A stretch of 35,116 nucleotides of DNA, from NCBI GenBank assembly GCA_902826815.1, contig CADEGF010000011.1, positions 94,819 through 129,934 on the forward strand. Direction: 5' to 3'. This DNA is from an uncultured Mycobacteriaceae bacterium. Lineage in GTDB: Bacteria > Actinomycetota > Actinomycetes > Mycobacteriales > Mycobacteriaceae. A program made the translations under genes and the position numbers. The notes beneath the pieces are model-generated. The model was not told where the DNA came from. It saw only the letters and a list, made by a program, of their open reading frames with translations, and searched no databases. Below are positions 1 to 8,107 of the stretch, in pieces; the first letter of the stretch is position 1, and the number at the start of each line of letters is the position of its first letter.

Positions 1-239
1 AGCAGCCCAACCAATGCCAGCCCGAGCACCGCGCCTGCGAACGCCGCGGGGTGCGGCGACGAACGCCGGTCCTCATTTGGCGCCTCGGCTGCGTCGATCA
101 CCGGCTCCTCCAGGACCTCGACCTTGCGGCGCGGAGCGCTGGCCTTGAGCGCGATTCCGCGCGCCGCGAGTGCGGCGTCGAGATCGGGGAACGCCTCCGG
201 CGGGGTCAGCCGACGAGGCGGATTCTGGTCATTGATCAC
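1..239 (-). CDS. Partial hypothetical protein with hydrophobic segment, runs off the left edge
   Basis: A minus-strand reading frame opens with GTG at 239 and is still open at base 1, giving about 79 residues. The N-terminal part is polar (INDQNPPRRLTPPEAFPDLD, then a basic stretch with SAPRRKVEV and an acidic stretch), and the last visible residues (PAAFAGAVLGLALVGLL) form a likely transmembrane helix. It reads as a cytoplasmic tail followed by a membrane anchor, with the rest of the protein outside the window. The start overlaps the end of the preceding small frame by 11 bases, which hints at a two-gene unit. I do not recognise the family, and the GTG start is a best guess without a strong ribosome-binding site. 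Confidence 0.5.
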   Translation of the reverse strand, partial: MINDQNPPRRLTPPEAFPDLDAALAARGIALKASAPRRKVEVLEEPVIDAAEAPNEDRRSSPHPAAFAGAVLGLALVGL

Positions 240-453
240 GGGTCGAAGTCGGGACGCCTTTCGCATCGGGCTTGATTTCGATCAGGCTATCCCGGGTGAA
301 CGGCAGCAGATGGCCACTCGGACTTAAAGGTTCTATAAGAGAATTGTCGGTAGCGTCAATCATTTGCTGGATCAAACAAATAAGCATGCGATTTTCGCGA
401 ATGCCTGTGCGTTCATCGAATTCTCTGCGATGTGCCTTTCGTTGCCGAGGCAT
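229..453 (-). CDS. Hypothetical 74-residue protein
   Basis: This small minus-strand frame sits directly upstream of the truncated membrane-protein gene and overlaps its proposed GTG by 11 bases. The product is soluble, basic at the N-terminus, with a hydrophobic patch (LICLIQQMID) and a C-terminal half resembling a compact domain (HLLPFTRDSLIEIKPDAKG). Base composition is noticeably more AT-rich than the surrounding genome, as in horizontally acquired or decaying sequence. There is no clear ribosome-binding site at the ATG at 453; a second ATG at 387 is possible. I do not recognise a family. The amino-acid pattern looks protein-like, but the frame is short and could be chance. Confidence 0.35.
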   Translation of the reverse strand: MPRQRKAHRREFDERTGIRENRMLICLIQQMIDATDNSLIEPLSPSGHLLPFTRDSLIEIKPDAKGVPTSTRDQ

Positions 454-600
454 CCGCGTAATACACGCTCGAGAACGGCGTTTTCATGCAAGCGGCAGCG
501 CGTTTTGCTTGAAGCTAGCCTCGCGGCGTTGCAGTAAGACGCCGTCGCTCTGACAATTTTGACGGTGCTAACGGCACTCATATTCCGTTTGCCGTATTAG

Positions 601-792
601 CCGTCATCAGCCAATCAATTCGCAACATCGGCAGGCCCGAGTTCGGTTCATCATTGCGCCCGCCATGTCGGCCGTGTCGGTGCGCTGGCGGTCTCGCTGG
701 GAGTGGGCTGCGCCGTAGGGCCAGCGGTCCCTCACTCGTCACGTGACTATTCAACGCGGATGCAGATGCTTGCGATTGCAAGCAAATGTTGA
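601..792 (+). pseudogene. Decayed N-terminal export leader (GRVGALAV type)
   Basis: In the plus frame after the stop at 598-600 there is an open stretch whose translation contains HVGRVGALAVSLGVGCAVG (about 664-720). This closely matches, from general knowledge, the N-terminal leader motif GRVGALAVALGxG of large exported mycobacterial proteins. The stretch has no ATG, GTG or TTG before the motif, and it runs into a stop (790-792) soon after. I read it as a leftover leader fragment of a deleted exported-protein gene. Frameshifting or deletion has removed both the start and the body. Confidence 0.45.
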
Positions 793-833
793 CGCCCATT
801 TGTCGCAAACAGCTCACCGGACTTCCGAAAAGC

Positions 834-873
834 ACTACGCGTGGCCGACCCGGTGGGGCCGACCACGCGTAGT
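834..873. terminator. Hairpin downstream of first PGRS gene
   Basis: A perfect 11-bp inverted repeat, ACTACGCGTGG at 834-844 and CCACGCGTAGT at 863-873, is separated by an 18-base loop. It begins 18 bases beyond the stop of the minus-strand PGRS gene. There is no clean U-run, which is common for mycobacterial terminators. The flank of the second PGRS gene (about 5686-5713) is similar in sequence but keeps only a small hairpin. Confidence 0.55.
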
Positions 874-890
874 GGCTACTGCTTGAGCGG

Positions 891-3281
891 TTATCCGCCG
901 ATGCCGGCGCCATCCCCACCGTCGGGACCGTTGTCGACATTGCCGGGGGTCGTGCCGCCGCCTCCGCCAGTGCCGCCGGTGCCAGGCTGACCGACACCCA
1001 GGCCACCGCCGCCGCCGTTACCTCCGGCAGTAAAGCGACCGATCACTCCATTGATGACTCGGGTGACGATGTTGGTGTTGATCGCACCGGGCGCGTTGCC
1101 GCCGGCGCCGCCGCCGCCGCCTTTGCCCGGACCCAGCAGGCTGAAGCCGTTACCACCGCGACCGCCCGGACCGGCGATCTCGCCGTTAGTCACCGCGTCG
1201 GCACCGCGGCCACCCTCGCCACCCTGGGCTTCTCCGGTGACTGAGACGGCATCACCGCCGGGGCCACCACCGCCAGCGATGGTGCCTTCGCCACCTCCGC
1301 CACCTTCGCCACCTTCGGCGTTGGCGAGTGAGCCAGCGAAGCCGCCGCGTCCGCCGCCGCCGCCGAAGGTGTCGCCGTCGCCGCCGCCACCGCCCTGGCC
1401 ACCGGTGGCCTGGCCGAGCGCAAGAGCCCAGCCGCCCCAGCCGCCTGAGCCGCCAGCGAAATCGCTGTCGCCGCCGGTTCCGCCCTCACCGCCCTCCGAG
1501 GACAGAAGCCCGAGCGCGCCGCCGCCGGGGCCACCCCGGCCTCCGAACAGGCGACCGAATCCGCCGTCGCCACCTTCACCAGCGATCGACACCAGGGACG
1601 AGGGTATGAAGGGGAAGCTCGAACCAAGCGAACCTGCGCCGCCGCCAGCACCGCCAGCACCGCCGATCCAGTCGCCATCTCCGCCGTCGCCGCCAGGTCC
1701 GCCGGTCTCGACAGTGAGAGTGTCGGGAAGAAGTCCGGCTAGCTCGGGCGGGATGGTGATGGGCAGATCGCTGATGTCGGCGATTGTGAAGATGCCCTTG
1801 CCGCCGGTGCCACCGGCGCCGCCGATCAAGCCGCTTCCGCCGTCACCTCCGGACGCGTCGGAGGTAACGCCGCCCAAAGCTGCTAATGCGGCCAAGATGT
1901 TGTCAGAGGTCCTGGTCCCGCCGTTACCGCCGCGACCGCCAACTAGCTGGCCTGCTCCGCCGCCACCGCCATCACCGGCGGACGGAAGGAAGCCGTCCGC
2001 ACCGCCACCGTCGCCGCCGCGGCCACCGAACAGTCCGCCGCCGCCGAGACCACCCTCGCCGCCGTTGCCCTGAACGAAAGCGAGCCCGGCGAGGGTAGCG
2101 CCATCACCGCTTGCGGATCCGAAGCCGCCCAAACCTCCGCGACCACCGGTGAACGCACTGGTGCCGCCTTCACCGCCTTCGCCGCCGCTGCCTTCTCCGT
2201 TCCCGGTCCCTGCACCGCCGACGCCGCCTTCGCCGCCGAAGAGACCACCGTCGCCGGCTGCGCCACCATCTCCGCCTCTACCGACGCCGGTGGCGCGCTG
2301 ACCGATCGGAAAGCCGAAAAGGGTAAGGGTTCGGGTGTTATCGGCACTCCCGGTTCCCGCGCCGCCGGCGCCGCCGGCGCCTGAGAAGCCGAAGGCGCCT
2401 CCGCCTCCGCCGACGCCGCCATCGCCACCTTGGGCGACTTTGCTCTCGTTGGTAGCGTCGTTGGTTGCAGCGCCGCCGGTTCCACCGGTGCCACCGAAGC
2501 CGAACAACCCGGCCAGGCCACCGGTGCCGCCGACGCCGCCGGTTGCTGCCGCGTTCTCGGCTGTGGCTGCGCCGCCGGTCCCACCAGTACCGCCGGCGCC
2601 GAAGAACACTCCGCCGGCGCCGCCATCGCCGCCGGCCTTACCAACAGCAGCGGTATTGCCCGTCTTTGTATCGGAAAAGCCGTCTCCGCCTCGGCCACCG
2701 TTACCGAAAAGCCCAGCGGCGCCACCGGCGCCACCCTTGCCGCCGTTGTATGCAGCCACTCCGGCGCCGCCGGCGCCGCCGTTGCCGATGAGTCCGCCCT
2801 TACCGCCGGCACCACCGTTCGCGCCCGCGCCGCCATTACCAAGTAGCAGACCGCCGTTGCCACCTGTGCAATTGGTCCCGCAGGTAGCAGCATCGGCGTT
2901 AAGGCCGTTGCCGATGAGCAGACCGCCGGGGCCAACCAGATTCAGAGGGTCAAGCGCTTCGGTCAATGCGCCGAATTGAGTTGCGCCGTCACCGAGTGCG
3001 CCAATTCCGGCGCCGAACAGTGCTTCGCCGCCAGCAGCCGCGTCGCAGAACGGGCCTGTTACGCACGGTGCGGCCTGCGCAGTGCCGCTGCTGCCGACAC
3101 TCATCTCATCCAGACCGGCCAGACCAGCTAGCGGTCCGACGGCGAAAGCGCCACCGGCGATTGCGGCACTCAAGACGGCGCCGCCTGCGAATCGCTTGGC
3201 CGCGAGGTTCCTGACCTCGGCGTGCTTCGGCCGACCTCGAAGCGCTGGTGGAACTGCAGTGTTATTCGGCTTGATCGTCAC
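891..3281 (-). CDS. Secreted PGRS repeat protein without a PE domain (796 aa)
   Basis: The start is GTG at 3281, preceded by a good Shine-Dalgarno (AGGGGAG). The N-terminus has a basic segment (KRFAGG), a hydrophobic core (about residues 30-52) and a likely cleavage region near TAQA-APC, so the protein is probably exported. Next comes a conserved cap with four Cys (APC-TGPFC and CGTNC) and [16 protein letters not shown], which resembles the GRPLI/PGRS junction of PE_PGRS proteins. The remaining ~650 residues are GGxGG/GNGG repeats interrupted by short unique inserts, for example around [17 protein letters not shown]. The C-terminus carries the conserved [18 protein letters not shown]. No N-terminal PE domain is present, so ESX export is not indicated. 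A shorter paralogue lies at 5730-7388. Role unknown; probably surface or wall associated. The family call is firm, the function is not. Confidence 0.9.
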   Translation of the reverse strand: MTIKPNNTAVPPALRGRPKHAEVRNLAAKRFAGGAVLSAAIAGGAFAVGPLAGLAGLDEMSVGSSGTAQAAPCVTGPFCDAAAGGEALFGAGIGALGDGATQFGALTEALDPLNLVGPGGLLIGNGLNADAATCGTNCTGGNGGLLLGNGGAGANGGAGGKGGLIGNGGAGGAGVAAYNGGKGGAGGAAGLFGNGGRGGDGFSDTKTGNTAAVGKAGGDGGAGGVFFGAGGTGGTGGAATAENAAATGGVGGTGGLAGLFGFGGTGGTGGAATNDATNESKVAQGGDGGVGGGGGAFGFSGAGGAGGAGTGSADNTRTLTLFGFPIGQRATGVGRGGDGGAAGDGGLFGGEGGVGGAGTGNGEGSGGEGGEGGTSAFTGGRGGLGGFGSASGDGATLAGLAFVQGNGGEGGLGGGGLFGGRGGDGGGADGFLPSAGDGGGGGAGQLVGGRGGNGGTRTSDNILAALAALGGVTSDASGGDGGSGLIGGAGGTGGKGIFTIADISDLPITIPPELAGLLPDTLTVETGGPGGDGGDGDWIGGAGGAGGGAGSLGSSFPFIPSSLVSIAGEGGDGGFGRLFGGRGGPGGGALGLLSSEGGEGGTGGDSDFAGGSGGWGGWALALGQATGGQGGGGGDGDTFGGGGGRGGFAGSLANAEGGEGGGGGEGTIAGGGGPGGDAVSVTGEAQGGEGGRGADAVTNGEIAGPGGRGGNGFSLLGPGKGGGGGAGGNAPGAINTNIVTRVINGVIGRFTAGGNGGGGGLGVGQPGTGGTGGGGGTTPGNVDNGPDGGDGAGIGG

Positions 3282-3338
3282 TGGTCTCCCCTTAACCTGG
3301 AATGCCCATCTGTTTGAGCTGGTTTGACCCAGCTTGAT

Positions 3339-3356
3339 GCGGACCTTAGCAAAGGC
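3339..3356 (-). promoter_or_regulatory. Shared extended -10 promoter element of PGRS gene 1
   Basis: GCGGACCTTAGCAAAGGC (plus strand) is identical to the element at 7451-7468 upstream of the paralogue. On the minus strand it contains TGC-TAAGGT, an extended -10 (TGnTAnnnT), and an imperfect palindrome CCTTTGCTAAGG. It lies 58 bases before the GTG, implying a leader of roughly 50 bases. The upstream -35 regions do not match between the two genes. Confidence 0.6.
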
Positions 3357-3454
3357 TGAGAGAGATCACGAGCAAATCTCAGTTTTATTTCGGGCGCGTC
3401 GATTTTTTCTCAGGTTGTCCGTTGCAAAGCGTGTTCGTCTCGCTGCGCGGCCGT

Positions 3455-3460
3455 TACCAT
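3455..3460 (+). promoter_or_regulatory. Putative -10 of a leaderless transcript
   Basis: TACCAT fits the mycobacterial -10 consensus TAnnnT and ends 7 bases before the ATG at 3468. No Shine-Dalgarno is visible there, so a leaderless mRNA starting at the ATG is likely. Confidence 0.45.
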
Positions 3461-3467
3461 TCGGCCC

Positions 3468-3998
3468 ATGTCGGACTCTGCTGAACCTGCTCGTGAGGCT
3501 GCTTCTTCGCCGAGCCGTCTCCGCGTCAACACATCACCTGACCGTGCCTTATTGGTGGTGGCGATCATCGCTCTCATCGCGATCAGCCTGGCCGCTTGGG
3601 CACTGATGCGACCCGCGCCGGGCTCCGATCCGGACTACAGCGACGCACAGCGTGCGGATGCGAAGACGAAGGTGTGCGCGGCGTTCGATGTCGTGCGCAG
3701 GGGCGTCAACGTGAACACGAGTCTGTCCGTTCCCGGGGGACGCGATGACGTCGCGGGAAGTCTCGCTGTGGCGGCCAACGCCCGCCTCTCGGCCTACGTC
3801 GGCGGGCTCTACCTGCTGGACCGTCTCGACCCCGCAACACCGCCTGAGACAGCTGACCCAATTCGCGGATTCGCCAATCTCCTAACGGATATCGGCGCTG
3901 CGGCGACTGCCGGCGCTTCGGATTCAGATCCTGACCAGGCTGCGCGATTGAAGGATGCGGACGCCGCCAACACGAAGATCGGCGGGCTCTGCAAGTAG
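3468..3998 (+). CDS. Single-pass membrane-anchored hypothetical protein (176 aa)
   Basis: The layout is a ~27-residue cytoplasmic tail, one transmembrane helix (about residues 28-48, LLVVAIIALIAISLAAWAL), and an exported domain rich in Ala and Asp with two Cys (in TKVCAAFD and at the penultimate position, GGLCK) that could form a disulfide. This type II anchored layout is common among conserved mycobacterial proteins of unknown function. The gene is divergent from the first PGRS gene and appears to be transcribed alone from a leaderless promoter. I assign no function. Confidence 0.8.
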   Translation: MSDSAEPAREAASSPSRLRVNTSPDRALLVVAIIALIAISLAAWALMRPAPGSDPDYSDAQRADAKTKVCAAFDVVRRGVNVNTSLSVPGGRDDVAGSLAVAANARLSAYVGGLYLLDRLDPATPPETADPIRGFANLLTDIGAAATAGASDSDPDQAARLKDADAANTKIGGLCK

Positions 3999-5005
3999 TA
4001 GACACCTGTCGAGTCCCGCTTCACCGGGTGGGCCGATCGGCATCGGCCGGTGATACCGGGCGACTCAGTGCGGCCCGTCCAACGCGAGTTCTGCGCGCTA
4101 ACGAGCTTGCGTTGCACCGCTTGCCTCGGCTGCGGGCGACGGAAGCAAGCGGTGCCCCGATGAAATGTTGCTGCCGTTGCGGATGCGCCTCTGCACTCGC
4201 GTATTTCCACGTGAATCCCCACGAGAAATGGTGGCGGTTCATTGCTGGAGTTGCGGCGCCTCGATGTTCCTCGCTAGTTCGCTGCACTACGTAGTTCCGC
4301 TTCGGAGAACTTAAGCTCCCTCTCAGGTTGGGGGTTCAAGATCGCAACATCCACTCTGGTCGGCAAACTCCATTGCTTGTCCTCAGCGAGCAACATAAGT
4401 CGACAAATGGCCGTTTACTGTACAACGCCGAAACCGCACATAGGCCCAAAAAACACAAAATCCGCCCTACCAGATGGGTTTGTCGGGCCGGAAATAGTAA
4501 ACGCGCTGGTCAGCGGGATGCGGGCCGACGCATAAGTTCGACTAAGAACTCGCCGTGCGCTCAATGCGCAGGACCAAAGGACCAATCGAGGGGAGTCTGC
4601 AACTGGGCAAAGCGGTCGACCAGGTGCGTGCTGCCTGCGACGTGCTGCCATATGGACGGCACCCGGACGTGTGCGTAGGTCCTCGGAGCGGTGACGGTGC
4701 GACCGAGGGATCGAACCGCGTGCGCTGCCGAGCTCCAGCGATCTCGGAAGCGTCGTGTTTGCGTGACCACATCCGGCAACGGTGGTGACGATGAATCTGC
4801 CGAGGCAGAGGCCAACCTTCGTGCCGAGTGCAAATCGGTCAAGATCAGTGAGAGCCGAGGTCAGCCCCGTGCGGCACCGGGCCACAGCCGGAACCCGCGT
4901 ATCCCACAGGGGTAGTTCTACGAATTCAAAGAATCGTCGTCCGAAAGCCAGCTAACTAGGTACTTTTCCCTCACTCGGGAGATTCTCGAAGCAGGAGGGA
5001 CAACC
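3999..5005. other. Gene-poor stretch, about 1 kb
   Basis: No frame here combines a convincing start, ribosome-binding site and protein-like composition. Short frames exist on both strands (for example minus 4561-4842), but their translations are low-complexity or Arg/Ser-rich and look like shadows or decay products. Visible structure is limited to an inverted repeat at 4115-4154 and the promoter/RBS region of the next gene near 4961-5005. GC is lower and patchier than in the core genome on the right. Confidence 0.5.
4115..4154. repeat. 10-bp perfect inverted repeat with 20-base loop
   Basis: CACCGCTTGC (4115-4124) is the exact reverse complement of GCAAGCGGTG (4145-4154). It lies about 120 bases after the membrane-protein gene ending at 3998, so it could act as a terminator, though there is no U-run. 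It could equally be a remnant of a mobile-element end. Confidence 0.5.
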
Positions 5006-5455
5006 ATGAAGACTTTGGGCATCGCGTCCGCGGCACTCGCCGCTGCCGCTTGCATCGCCGTCGGACCGGCCGCACTGGCCTCGGCCGATCCTGAATTGAA
5101 CGGGACGTACACGCTTACCGTCGACGAGACTCAGGCCACCTCGAGCGGGGGCCCCACGTTGGCGAACCCCAAAGTCGACACGGCCCAGTGGGTTATCACC
5201 TCTTGTGGCGCGGGCTGCGCCCATGTCGCCATCCCGGGCGCCCCCAACATCGCGGGCGCCAACGGCGGTGACTTGCGACTGGTCAACGGCCGATGGGAAA
5301 TGACACAGGAAACCACCTTGATGCACTGCGGCGAGGGCCCGGACGTCACGACTGTCACGTCCCTTGATGCAGCGACGCTCCAAGGAACAAAAGCGATCGA
5401 CAATCACTGTGTCGGCGTCGTGATCACTTCGCCGGCGACCCTGACCCCCGCGTAG
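5006..5455 (+). CDS. Small secreted protein (149 aa)
   Basis: The ATG is preceded by a strong Shine-Dalgarno, AGGAGGGA at 4994-5001. A Sec signal peptide (residues 1 to about 27, hydrophobic core ASAALAAAACIAVGPAAL, cleavage near ASA-DPE) leads to a mature domain of about 120 residues. The mature part opens LNGTYTLTVDET and holds four Cys (SCGAGC, MHCG, NHCVG), consistent with two disulfides in a beta-rich exported fold. The layout matches conserved mycobacterial secreted proteins of unknown function. It is monocistronic: a hairpin at 5470-5501 follows the stop and the next gene is on the opposite strand. Confidence 0.85.
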   Translation: MKTLGIASAALAAAACIAVGPAALASADPELNGTYTLTVDETQATSSGGPTLANPKVDTAQWVITSCGAGCAHVAIPGAPNIAGANGGDLRLVNGRWEMTQETTLMHCGEGPDVTTVTSLDAATLQGTKAIDNHCVGVVITSPATLTPA

Positions 5456-5469
5456 CGCGCAGTACATCT

Positions 5470-5501
5470 GAAAGGCGCCGGCACTGCGACCGGCCCCTTT
5501 C
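5470..5501 (+). terminator. Hairpin terminator after the secreted protein gene
   Basis: GAAAGG-C-GCCGG (5470-5481) pairs with CCGGC-C-CCTTTC (5490-5501) with one internal mismatch and an 8-base loop. It begins 14 bases after the stop codon. There is no U-tract, as is usual in this group. Confidence 0.55.
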
Positions 5502-5729
5502 GCGCGCAATCAAGGTTGTCCGTCTGCGGTGTCACCGCTGAAGTGCGCGCGCAGATCGCACGTGGTTGCCCGTCCAATGTGTGGATGTGCCCGATCATGT
5601 TGGCGTTCAACATCATTCCACAGTGCTGCCGATGCGGCGAACATCCAATCCTCCCGATCTGGACCGCAAGGCGATCGAGTCGGGCGGGGTCGACCACGCG
5701 GAGTGGACTACGACTTATCGGGTCATCTG

Positions 5730-7388
5730 CTAGGTGCCTGCGCCGGCCTGTCCGTCGGGGCCGTTGTCGACATTGCCAGGTGTGGTGCCGCCGGAGCCAG
5801 CGGCGCCGCCGGTGCCGGGCTGGCCATCCCCGTTGCCGCCGTTGCCGCCGTTTCCTCCGGCCGTGAATCGACCGAGCACGCCGTTGATCACCCTCGTGAC
5901 AATGTTGCTATTGGCCGCGCCAGGGGCGTTGCCGCCGTCCCCACCCTTGCCGCCCAGGGCCGGGCCGAGCTGGCTGACGCCGTTGCCGCCCTGGCCGCCC
6001 GGGCCGGCGATGTCACCGTTAGTGACGGCGTCGGCGCCTACGCCGCCCCTTCCGCCTTCGGCCTCACCAGTCACTGTGTCCGCGTCGCCGCCGTCGCCGC
6101 CGCCACCGGCCACGGTGCCTTGGCCACCGTTGCCGCCGCGGCCGCCGAGCGCGTCGCCTTCGACCGCAGAGGCGTCGCCGCCTCTACCGCCGTTGCCGCC
6201 GAAGAGGGTGTCGGTCCCGCCGCCACCGTCTCCGGCGTTGCCGGCGTCGGAGCCCCCGTCACCAGTCGCACTGCCAGCACCGCCGTCGCCTCCGGCACCG
6301 CCCGCGAAAGCACCCTCGGCGCCGTTCCCGCCTGGGCCGCCCGACGCCTCGCCGTCAACGGAATTGGCCACTCCGCCAACACCTCCGGCGCCACCCGTGA
6401 ACCAACCCGCAGCGCCGTTTCCGCCATCTCCGCCAGCTGCGTCATCGCTGCCGACACCGTTACCGACGCCGCCTGCACCGCCGCCGCCGCCGAACATGCC
6501 GCCGCCGCCGTCGCCGCCCTTACCGCCGAAGACGAAATGACTGGTGGAATCGGTCGTGTTGGATGCGGCACCGCCCAAGCCGCCTGTGCCACCGAACCCG
6601 AAGAATCCAGCGCCACCGCCCATGCCGCCTTTGCCGCCGGTCGCGTCCGCGTCTTCGGCGGTAGCCGCGCCGCCGGTGCCGCCGTTACCGCCGAAGCCGA
6701 AGAACGATCCGCCGGCACCGCCGTTGCCGCCAGCTACCCCCAGGGCTTCGGTGGTACCAAACGTGTTGTCGGCCAGACCGTCGCCGCCTCGGCCGCCATT
6801 GCCGAACAGACCGGCCGCACCGCCGTTGCCGCCGATGCCACTGCCGTTGGCCATATCCGTCACGGCGGCACCGCCAATGCCGCCGTTGCCGATGAGCCCG
6901 CCCTTACCGCCGTCGCCCCCATTGAAGCCGGCGCCACCGTTGCCGAGGAGGAGGCCGCCGTCGCCGCCGTCGCAATCGAACTGACATGCCGAGTTGAGAT
7001 CTTGTGCGTCAAGGCCGTTACCGATCAACAGGCCACCCGGGCCGACCAGGTTCAGCGGGTCGAGAGCTTCGGTCAATGCGCCGAAGGCGGTAGCGCCGTC
7101 GCCGAGTGCGCCAATTCCGCCGCCGAACAGCGCTCCGCCAACAGCGACCGCATCGCAGAAGGGCCCTGTCGTGCATGGCGCGGCCTGCGCGGTGGCCGTG
7201 CTGCCGACGTTATCGAGGCCGGCCAGACTAGCCAGCGGGCCGGCTGCAAACGCGCCGCCAGCGATAGCCGCGCTCAAGACGGCGCCGCCCGCAAACCGTT
7301 TAGCCGCGCGGTTTCTGGGCGTCGCATGCTTTGGATTGGCGCGAAGTGACGGAGGAACGGTGGTGGTGGTGGCCATTTCGAACGTCAC
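5730..7388 (-). CDS. Secreted PGRS repeat protein without a PE domain (552 aa)
   Basis: This is a paralogue of the gene at 891-3281. The GTG at 7388 aligns with the GTG of the first gene (both begin GTGACG). The conserved parts are a basic N-terminus with [20 protein letters not shown], the likely cleavage region TAQA-APC, the cap with APC-TGPFC and a second Cys pair (CQFDC), [16 protein letters not shown], the Gly-rich repeats, and the C-terminal motif [18 protein letters not shown]. It lacks about 240 residues of repeats compared with the longer copy, consistent with repeat contraction or expansion. It carries no PE domain. A later ATG (7376) is a possible alternative start. Function unknown; an exported, surface-exposed glycine-rich protein is inferred from the leader and repeats. 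Confidence 0.9.
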   Translation of the reverse strand: MTFEMATTTTVPPSLRANPKHATPRNRAAKRFAGGAVLSAAIAGGAFAAGPLASLAGLDNVGSTATAQAAPCTTGPFCDAVAVGGALFGGGIGALGDGATAFGALTEALDPLNLVGPGGLLIGNGLDAQDLNSACQFDCDGGDGGLLLGNGGAGFNGGDGGKGGLIGNGGIGGAAVTDMANGSGIGGNGGAAGLFGNGGRGGDGLADNTFGTTEALGVAGGNGGAGGSFFGFGGNGGTGGAATAEDADATGGKGGMGGGAGFFGFGGTGGLGGAASNTTDSTSHFVFGGKGGDGGGGMFGGGGGAGGVGNGVGSDDAAGGDGGNGAAGWFTGGAGGVGGVANSVDGEASGGPGGNGAEGAFAGGAGGDGGAGSATGDGGSDAGNAGDGGGGTDTLFGGNGGRGGDASAVEGDALGGRGGNGGQGTVAGGGGDGGDADTVTGEAEGGRGGVGADAVTNGDIAGPGGQGGNGVSQLGPALGGKGGDGGNAPGAANSNIVTRVINGVLGRFTAGGNGGNGGNGDGQPGTGGAAGSGGTTPGNVDNGPDGQAGAGT

Positions 7389-7450
7389 AGGCTGTTCCCA
7401 TCGATTGCCGCAGTGGTGGTGCCGTGCAGGACTGGTTAGACCGTCTAGTT

Positions 7451-7468
7451 GCGGACCTTAGCAAAGGC
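7451..7468 (-). promoter_or_regulatory. Shared extended -10 promoter element of PGRS gene 2
   Basis: The 18 bases are identical to 3339-3356 and sit at nearly the same distance (63 bases) from the start codon. The minus strand reads TGC-TAAGGT, an extended -10. The flanking bases upstream have diverged, so conservation is restricted to this element. Confidence 0.6.
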
Positions 7469-7610
7469 CTTCGCAGTTCGGAGGCATCATCATCAAGATC
7501 GCATGAATGCATGCCGAATCGGTCTTTTCGGTCGATTTTGCCTGCTAATCTGCGGTATCTGTGCGCCGGCGGTGCCGCGCGACCCGTTTCGATCGAAGGG
7601 GGTGCGACGG

Positions 7611-8045
7611 ATGCGAACGCTTGTTGCCACCGTCGGATTCACGCTCGTCTTATCCGTCGCCGGATGCGGGAGCGAGGCGGCGAACACCGAGACGACGAGT
7701 CCGACCTCGCCAACCACAACAACGACGACGTCGGCGTCGCCTGTGTCCGGTGCATCGCCAACGTCTAGGCCCGCCGCCCCGTCGCCGGGCACGGCGAAGC
7801 CGGGCCCCGGAACTAGTGCGCCGGCAGTGGCCCCTCCTGGGCCTGGTAATACGGATTTCGGCGGGACGTGTGAGGGGCAGGAGCACTGCCCGGGGGTGGA
7901 TCCTGCACCGCCACCTGGCAATACGGATTTCGGCGGGACGTGTGAGGGGCAGGAGCACTGCCCGGGGGTGGACCCCGCGCCACCGCCCGCCGATACCGAT
8001 TTCGGCGGCAGCTGCGAGGGCGCGGAGGTTTGCCCAGCCGGGTGA
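7611..8045 (+). CDS. Lipoprotein with three 24-residue Cys-containing repeats (144 aa)
   Basis: I place the start at ATG 7611 (GAAGGGGG Shine-Dalgarno just upstream), because it gives a typical lipoprotein signal: MRTLVATVGFTLVLSVAGC, lipobox VAGC. A longer frame reaching back to 7449 would bury that signal. After the lipidated Cys comes a Thr/Ser/Pro-rich linker (about residues 24-75), then three tandem repeats built on NTDFGGTCEGQEHCPGVDP. Units start at 7845, 7917 and 7989 with a 72-bp period. Units 1 and 2 are nearly identical at DNA level; unit 3 is diverged and truncated at the C-terminus. Each unit has a CEGxExC pair that could form a disulfide or bind a metal. Family unknown; it is divergent from the second PGRS gene. 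Confidence 0.85.
   Translation: MRTLVATVGFTLVLSVAGCGSEAANTETTSPTSPTTTTTTSASPVSGASPTSRPAAPSPGTAKPGPGTSAPAVAPPGPGNTDFGGTCEGQEHCPGVDPAPPPGNTDFGGTCEGQEHCPGVDPAPPPADTDFGGSCEGAEVCPAG
7845..8045 (+). repeat. 72-bp tandem repeat within the lipoprotein gene
   Basis: Two nearly identical 72-bp units (7845-7916 and 7917-7988) and a third diverged unit (from 7989). The period is in frame, 24 codons. The near-identity of units 1 and 2 points to a recent duplication. Confidence 0.85.
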
Positions 8046-8074
8046 TAACGCGTGCGACCGAACGGCCACCAGAA

Positions 8075-8107
8075 CGGGCGACGCGAATCGAACCCGCGTA
8101 GCTAGTT
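8075..8107 (-). repeat. Displaced tRNA-Gly 3' fragment, candidate attachment site
   Basis: These 33 bases match 9091-9123, the T-arm, variable region and acceptor 3' part of the intact tRNA-Gly, with a single mismatch (C at 8084 versus G at 9100). The orientation is the same, and the fragment lies on the 3' side of the tRNA, where an integrase of the tRNA-targeting type would leave the distal attachment copy. No integrase gene is seen in the 1 kb between them. Confidence 0.7.

Noticed and set aside
1051-2073. Long plus-strand Pro-rich reading frame opposite the first PGRS gene
   Set aside because: Its PPxPP composition is the antisense image of GGxGG codons; no ribosome-binding site, and the minus strand has the signal peptide and conserved paralogue.
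4415-4885. Overlapping minus-strand frames in the gene-poor stretch
   Set aside because: Arg/Ser-rich, no ribosome-binding site, several frames equally open; not distinguishable from chance.
4891-4901. GAACCCGCGTA resembling part of the tRNA-Gly T-arm as a third attachment copy
   Set aside because: Only 10-11 bases match the tRNA T-arm complement and the flanks differ; likely chance.
5529-7349. Long plus-strand Ala/Val-rich frame opposite the second PGRS gene
   Set aside because: Antisense shadow of the Gly-rich repeats; no supported start or domain.
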